A DNA stretch of 64,000 bases, taken from assembly GCA_003134995.1 (NCBI GenBank), contig PLDC01000004.1, forward strand, positions 100,542 through 164,541, given 5' to 3'. Source of the DNA: Acidobacteriaceae bacterium (GTDB lineage: Bacteria > Acidobacteriota > Terriglobia > Terriglobales > Acidobacteriaceae). Shown one piece after another: positions 61,015-64,000 of this stretch; positions within the stretch are counted from its first letter, which is position 1; every line of letters starts with the position of its first letter. The position numbers and the translations under genes are program-made. Below the pieces are notes generated by a model that was given only the letters and a program-made list of their open reading frames with translations, was not told the DNA's origin and ran no database searches.

Positions 61015-61731
61015 CTATGTGATCGGGACGATTTGCTCGTTGGACTTCAAGTATTTATCTACCTTCTCAAAAGGACGGCTGTCAAAAAAGGGACGGCTGC
61101 CAGGAACTTTGCGGTGGCAGGAGATTGGGGAGGGGTGGGTGGATTTGATTACTTTATGTTTGTGTCCGCGGGCAAGGAGTTTTTCTTTCCTCTGAGCAGA
61201 ACTTCCCCAAAGCAGGAGGGCCAGCGGCCTTGAGTTTGCGGTCGCCGTTTCGCTGACGCAGCTGATAATTTTATCGGTGAACTTTTCCCAGCGCAGTTTC
61301 TTGTGGGAACCCGGTCTGCCCTTTTCCACCGTCATAATGCAGTTGAGGAGAAGGACTCCCTGTTTTGCCCAAGGGGTTAAGTCTCCAGAAGTTGGATGCT
61401 TCTGACCTAATTCTTTTAGGATGTTTCTCAAGGATGGACGAATATCGGCCCCTTGCACGGAAAAACATAGGCCGTGCGCTTGCCCACGGCCGTGATACGG
61501 GTCTTGGCCCAGAATAACTACTCTAACGGAATCCAAAGGGGTCTGATTGAGAGCTTCAAGGACCAAATCTATTGGGGGATAAATTTCTTTTTCTTTTTTG
61601 AAGGCTTCGGTCAGGAAATTCTCCAGATCTCTGAAGTAAGCTTTTCCGAACTCTGGCGCCAGGGCCGATTTCCAGCCGGGGTCTTTCAATTTTTGGGCGA
61701 GCTTAACTCGGCTTTTTGCCCCTATTGTCAT
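61015..61731 (-). CDS. ung: Uracil-DNA glycosylase
   Basis: The 238-residue family 1 enzyme has the catalytic water-activating loop GQDPYHG, the LLNCIMTVEKGRPGSH segment, LLLWGSSAQ and the HPSP DNA-binding loop (HPSPISCHR). The base composition is visibly more AT-rich than the neighbours (for example TTTTTTGAAGG-like runs in the 5' half), and the codon use differs, which suggests transfer. It stands alone. Confidence 0.93.
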   Translation of the reverse strand: MTIGAKSRVKLAQKLKDPGWKSALAPEFGKAYFRDLENFLTEAFKKEKEIYPPIDLVLEALNQTPLDSVRVVILGQDPYHGRGQAHGLCFSVQGADIRPSLRNILKELGQKHPTSGDLTPWAKQGVLLLNCIMTVEKGRPGSHKKLRWEKFTDKIISCVSETATANSRPLALLLWGSSAQRKEKLLARGHKHKVIKSTHPSPISCHRKVPGSRPFFDSRPFEKVDKYLKSNEQIVPIT

Positions 61732-61902
61732 GTCGGCAATCCTCTCATAGGAAATGAGGGTTTCAAAGAGGATGCGGAGAAATTTGAGCTGAAACTGAGA
61801 CTCGGGCTTGTTGCTTTTTCAATATCAGATCTATGTTTTATAGGTCGTACTGCCGGAGGCCGGCTTCGAATCCGCAAGAGTGCGTGGTGGCATAGGCGGT
61901 GG

Positions 61903-61946
61903 GAGCGGGGACGCTCCCGCGACAGCCGCCGGGACGGCGGCGCTAC
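61903..61946 (+). repeat. GC-rich palindrome pair (GCCGCCGGGACGGCGGC), copy 1
   Basis: GAGCGGGGACGCTCCCGCGA is followed by GCCGCC-GGGAC-GGCGGC and CGCTAC. A near-identical element occurs at 62448-62492 in the same orientation. The two flank the ThiS gene. Confidence 0.72.
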
Positions 61947-61950
61947 CTCG

Positions 61951-62027
61951 TTGGGGCTGAAGCCCGTTTTAATTTTCTGCGGCTTGGCGCGGCGCTGAAG
62001 CGCCGCTCTTCCACGGTGCTACGGGCA
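61951..62027 (-). repeat. Bipartite palindromic intergenic repeat (REP-like), copy C
   Basis: On the minus strand the element is GTGGAAGAGCGGCGCTTCAG with its palindrome, then about 20 bases and AACGGGCTTCAGCCCC. It is inverted relative to copies A and B. Its edge overlaps the 3' end of the ThiS-like gene. Confidence 0.78.
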
Positions 62028-62261
62028 TTCGTAGACTTCGCCGCACGCCGAGCAGCCGCCGCCTACGAAGTGGACTATTTCGAGGCGGTCGCCTTCTTTT
62101 AGGGGGGTTTGGGGCCAGCGGTCGCGGGGGACTATTTCGCGGTTTAGTTCTACGGCTACGCGGTCGGGCTTCATATTCAGGGATTCGATTAGGGCTGCGA
62201 GCGTGAAGCCGGATTTGGCATCTGCTACTGCGTGAGCTTCTCCGTTGATTTGAAGGTTCAT
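62019..62261 (-). CDS. ThiS-like sulfur carrier with C-terminal extension
   Basis: The 80-residue beta-grasp protein starts MNLQINGEAHAVADA and has LAALIESLNMKPDRVAVELN and the family end EIVHFVGGG (residues 61-69). Normal ThiS ends in Gly-Gly, which is adenylated. Here eleven more residues (CSACGEVYECP, with three Cys) follow before the stop, which lies in a REP-like element. The GG is thus masked unless the tail is cut, or the tail may be a repeat-driven stop-codon loss. No other thi genes are near. Confidence 0.75.
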   Translation of the reverse strand: MNLQINGEAHAVADAKSGFTLAALIESLNMKPDRVAVELNREIVPRDRWPQTPLKEGDRLEIVHFVGGGCSACGEVYECP

Positions 62262-62542
62262 TTTGCTTGGGTCTTAGCGATTCTAGCTGACTTCGGGTGT
62301 GCTGAGAAATGCGTGATTCCGGGAGTTGCTTGCAGAAAGACTTTAGCGCGGAGGGCGCTGAGAACTGCCGCGGAGAATGCGGAGGTTGAGCTTGTTTTCT
62401 TTGGGGGTGAGCTTGCCTGAAGAGCGGTGCGGTTCTGCTTCGGCTGCGGAGGCGAGACGCCCCCGCGACAGCCGCCGGGACGGCGGCGCTACGGTCTTGC
62501 GCCGGCGCACTTGGTAGCGCGCGATTCCGGATCGGCGCTTGA
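62262..62542. other. Intergenic region with degenerate repeat
   Basis: About 280 bases. It contains CGGAGAATGCGGAGG-type repeats near 62360-62390 and the palindrome at 62448-62492. No gene seen. Confidence 0.5.
62448..62492 (+). repeat. GC-rich palindrome pair (GCCGCCGGGACGGCGGC), copy 2
   Basis: CGCGACAGCCGCCGGGACGG and CGGCGCTAC match copy 1 at 61903-61946, in the same orientation. Confidence 0.72.
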
Positions 62543-64000
62543 TTATGGTTGGAACTCCCAGAGGTCGTTTAGGACTCCTGGCGGGTCGGTGGCGGTCCCG
62601 TCGAAACCCGATCCGCCGAAGAGCCACAGGTTATTGTTTTTGTCTAGCCAACTGGCCAAGTTCCAGCGCGCGCCGGGCGCGTAGGTGGGGCCGGTTGTGC
62701 CGACATTGAGCGGATAGTTACCGGGTTGATTGGGGCTGCTGGAGCCGCTTTCCCAGGTCCAGGTGCCGTTGCTGTAGAGCCAGAGGTCGTTGAGGCCGTC
62801 GCCGTCCCCGGCTTCCTGACCTCCGAAGAGCCAGAAGTTTCCGGAGGAGTCGAGCCAGCCGGTGGGCCAGCTTCTTCCGCCTGGCGTGCCGGCTTGGCCT
62901 ATGGCTACGTAGTTGCCAGGTTGGTCTGGCCCCAGGTTGGAGCCTAGCGGTCCTTGCCACACCCATTGCAGAGTCGAGGGCATGTATTCCCACGTGTCGT
63001 TGAGGGCGCCGTAAACGGGGTTGGAGTCGACTACGCTGCCGATGCCGAGGCCACCGAAGAGCCAGAAATTGTTGGACGAATCCATCCAGCTAACTAGACC
63101 TTGGCGGGCGCCGGGGACGGTGCTGTTAGAACCGCTGCCCTGCGTGCCGTAGTTGGGCACTTGGCCTTGCGTGTCGGCACCGCTTATCCAGATCCATTCG
63201 CTTAGGGTCGCGCTGTACTCCCAGAGGTCGTTAAGCGATCCTTCATTTCCCTGCGAGTCGAAACCGTAGCCGCCGAAGAGCCAGAGATTTCCTGAAGAAT
63301 CCTTCCAGCCGACAGCGCCGATTCGTGCCCCGGGGACAAAGCCGCTGCCCGTTCCATAGACGCCGATCTGGTCGGTGGCGTTCGCTCCACTTCGCCAGGA
63401 CCATTGGGTGCCGTCCCACTCCCACAGGTCGTTGAGGTAGCTCTCTATACCGGCCGCGACACCATTTCCGCCGAAGAGCCAGAAGTTGCCAGAGCTATCG
63501 GTCCAGGTGACGGCGCCGTAGCGTGCTCCGGGTACGTTGCCGGGAAGGAAACCGAACTTGGTTCCGTAGGTTCCTCCCACGTTGGTAACGTTGGCGCCAT
63601 TTTGCCAGGTCCATTGATTGTTGCAGGCCACTAGGACGTTGGTGACGTTGGCGTTGGCGGTGCCGCTGCCGTCGGTGACCGTGCAGGTCTGGGTTGGGTT
63701 CGTGGGCTGCGTGAATACTGTCACGCTGTAGGGGCTGCCGGCCGGAATTTGCGTGGAGAAGGTGAAGGAAGTTTGGCCTGAAGTGATGGTTAGGTTGTTG
63801 CCTCCGTTATCTTGCAGGACGAGGCCGGAGCCGGTGAGGCCGGCGATGGTGCCTCCGATGGTGAAGCCGGTGGAGGTGGTGCAGGCAACTGCTACGTTGG
63901 TCACGTTGCCGGTGGCTGTTCCGCTGCCGTTGGCTACTGTGCAGGTTTGCGTTGGGTTCGTCGGTTGCGTGAATACTGTGACGGCGTACGTGCCGCCGCT
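62543..64000 (-). CDS. Kelch-repeat/Ig-like secreted protein, N-terminus outside window
   Basis: The frame is open to the right edge, so the 5' end lies outside. The visible 486 residues start with tandem Ig/BIG-like domains of about 80 residues ending in VTNVAVAC-type strands (TQTCTV repeated), then six to seven Kelch-like blades. Each blade has GARxGxVxWxDSSGNFWLFGG and LNDLWEW- or LNDTWEY-type elements. Galactose-oxidase-like propellers of this kind are surface adhesins or sugar-binding proteins; no active-site residues are visible here. It ends at WEFQP. Confidence 0.85.
   Translation of the reverse strand, partial: SGGTYAVTVFTQPTNPTQTCTVANGSGTATGNVTNVAVACTTSTGFTIGGTIAGLTGSGLVLQDNGGNNLTITSGQTSFTFSTQIPAGSPYSVTVFTQPTNPTQTCTVTDGSGTANANVTNVLVACNNQWTWQNGANVTNVGGTYGTKFGFLPGNVPGARYGAVTWTDSSGNFWLFGGNGVAAGIESYLNDLWEWDGTQWSWRSGANATDQIGVYGTGSGFVPGARIGAVGWKDSSGNLWLFGGYGFDSQGNEGSLNDLWEYSATLSEWIWISGADTQGQVPNYGTQGSGSNSTVPGARQGLVSWMDSSNNFWLFGGLGIGSVVDSNPVYGALNDTWEYMPSTLQWVWQGPLGSNLGPDQPGNYVAIGQAGTPGGRSWPTGWLDSSGNFWLFGGQEAGDGDGLNDLWLYSNGTWTWESGSSSPNQPGNYPLNVGTTGPTYAPGARWNLASWLDKNNNLWLFGGSGFDGTATDPPGVLNDLWEFQP

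Noticed and set aside
61850..61890. tRNA-like TTCGAATCC element
   Set aside because: Only a T-loop-like string; no acceptor, D or anticodon stems can be formed around it.
61474..61998. Plus-strand frame opposite ung
   Set aside because: It is a shadow of the ung gene; the real protein is on the minus strand with intact UDG motifs.

Overview
The window reads as one stretch of an Acidobacteriota chromosome, probably from a soil member of the Terriglobia/Koribacter-like group. This is inferred from gene content, not from a marker gene. The signs are winged-helix/TPR membrane regulators, HAF-repeat and Kelch/Ig secreted proteins, a PadR plus permease-prefix pair, GT87-type membrane glycosyltransferases, many GC-rich palindromic intergenic repeats, and a tRNA with an 8/4 acceptor branch, an architecture reported from Acidobacteria. 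The DNA is GC-rich apart from the ung gene and a few intergenic stretches. No phage, integrase, transposase gene, rRNA or CRISPR array is visible.

Layout. 0-6.6 kb: the end of a SulP transporter, a PPi-type phosphofructokinase, and three GT-C membrane proteins in a row. 6.6-20.9 kb: an esterase, then a run of leftward genes that reads from its 5' end as inositol-phosphate synthase, HAD-like/fatty acyl reductase fusion, second NAD-dependent reductase, polysaccharide pyruvyl transferase family protein, acyl-CoA synthetase, enoyl-CoA hydratase, acyl carrier protein, second acyl-activating enzyme, lipid kinase, thioredoxin-fold protein and VKOR. I read the first nine as a lipid-building locus (inositol headgroup plus activated and reduced acyl chains). 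It is the best candidate here for an undescribed pathway. 21-29.2 kb: small secreted proteins, a GAF-ANTAR regulator, an SDR, DedA, endonuclease III and an S9 peptidase. 29.2-35.1 kb: a heme operon in transcription order ccsA/hemX-like, hemA, an unusual tRNA gene, hemC, a DUF4442 protein, a PaiB-like protein, hemD and a DUF2834 protein. The tRNA in the hemA-hemC gap has an 8-bp acceptor stem, 4-bp T-stem, Sec-like D-arm, 8-bp variable arm and G73, so it matches an allo-tRNA.

35.3-41.3 kb: uridine kinase, a Pit phosphate transporter, and a small accessory patch holding a DUF5678/retropepsin pair (the protease is frameshifted) and two divergent ParE/RelE-type toxin-antitoxin modules, one flanked by direct repeats. 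41.2-48.8 kb: a PEGA protein, a five-unit 14-bp tandem repeat, a receiver-PilZ-PilZ protein, a frameshifted serine beta-lactamase-like gene, and a secreted clan GH-A glycoside hydrolase. 48.9-58.3 kb: small ABM/NIPSNAP-type proteins, a NIPSNAP gene remnant, a PadR/permease-prefix pair, two DUF4386 paralogues, a HAF-repeat secreted protein and an 808-residue winged-helix/TPR regulator. 58.3-64 kb: a RibBA-like protein with substitutions in both active sites behind a pair of identical palindromes, a MerR regulator with a clear operator, an AT-richer ung gene, a ThiS-like protein with a tail beyond its GG motif, and a Kelch/Ig protein that runs off the right edge.

Several intergenic spaces carry repeated bipartite palindromes (REP-like) or long inverted pairs of short-period repeats, described below. 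Two genes are broken by single-base shifts, which may be real or assembly errors.
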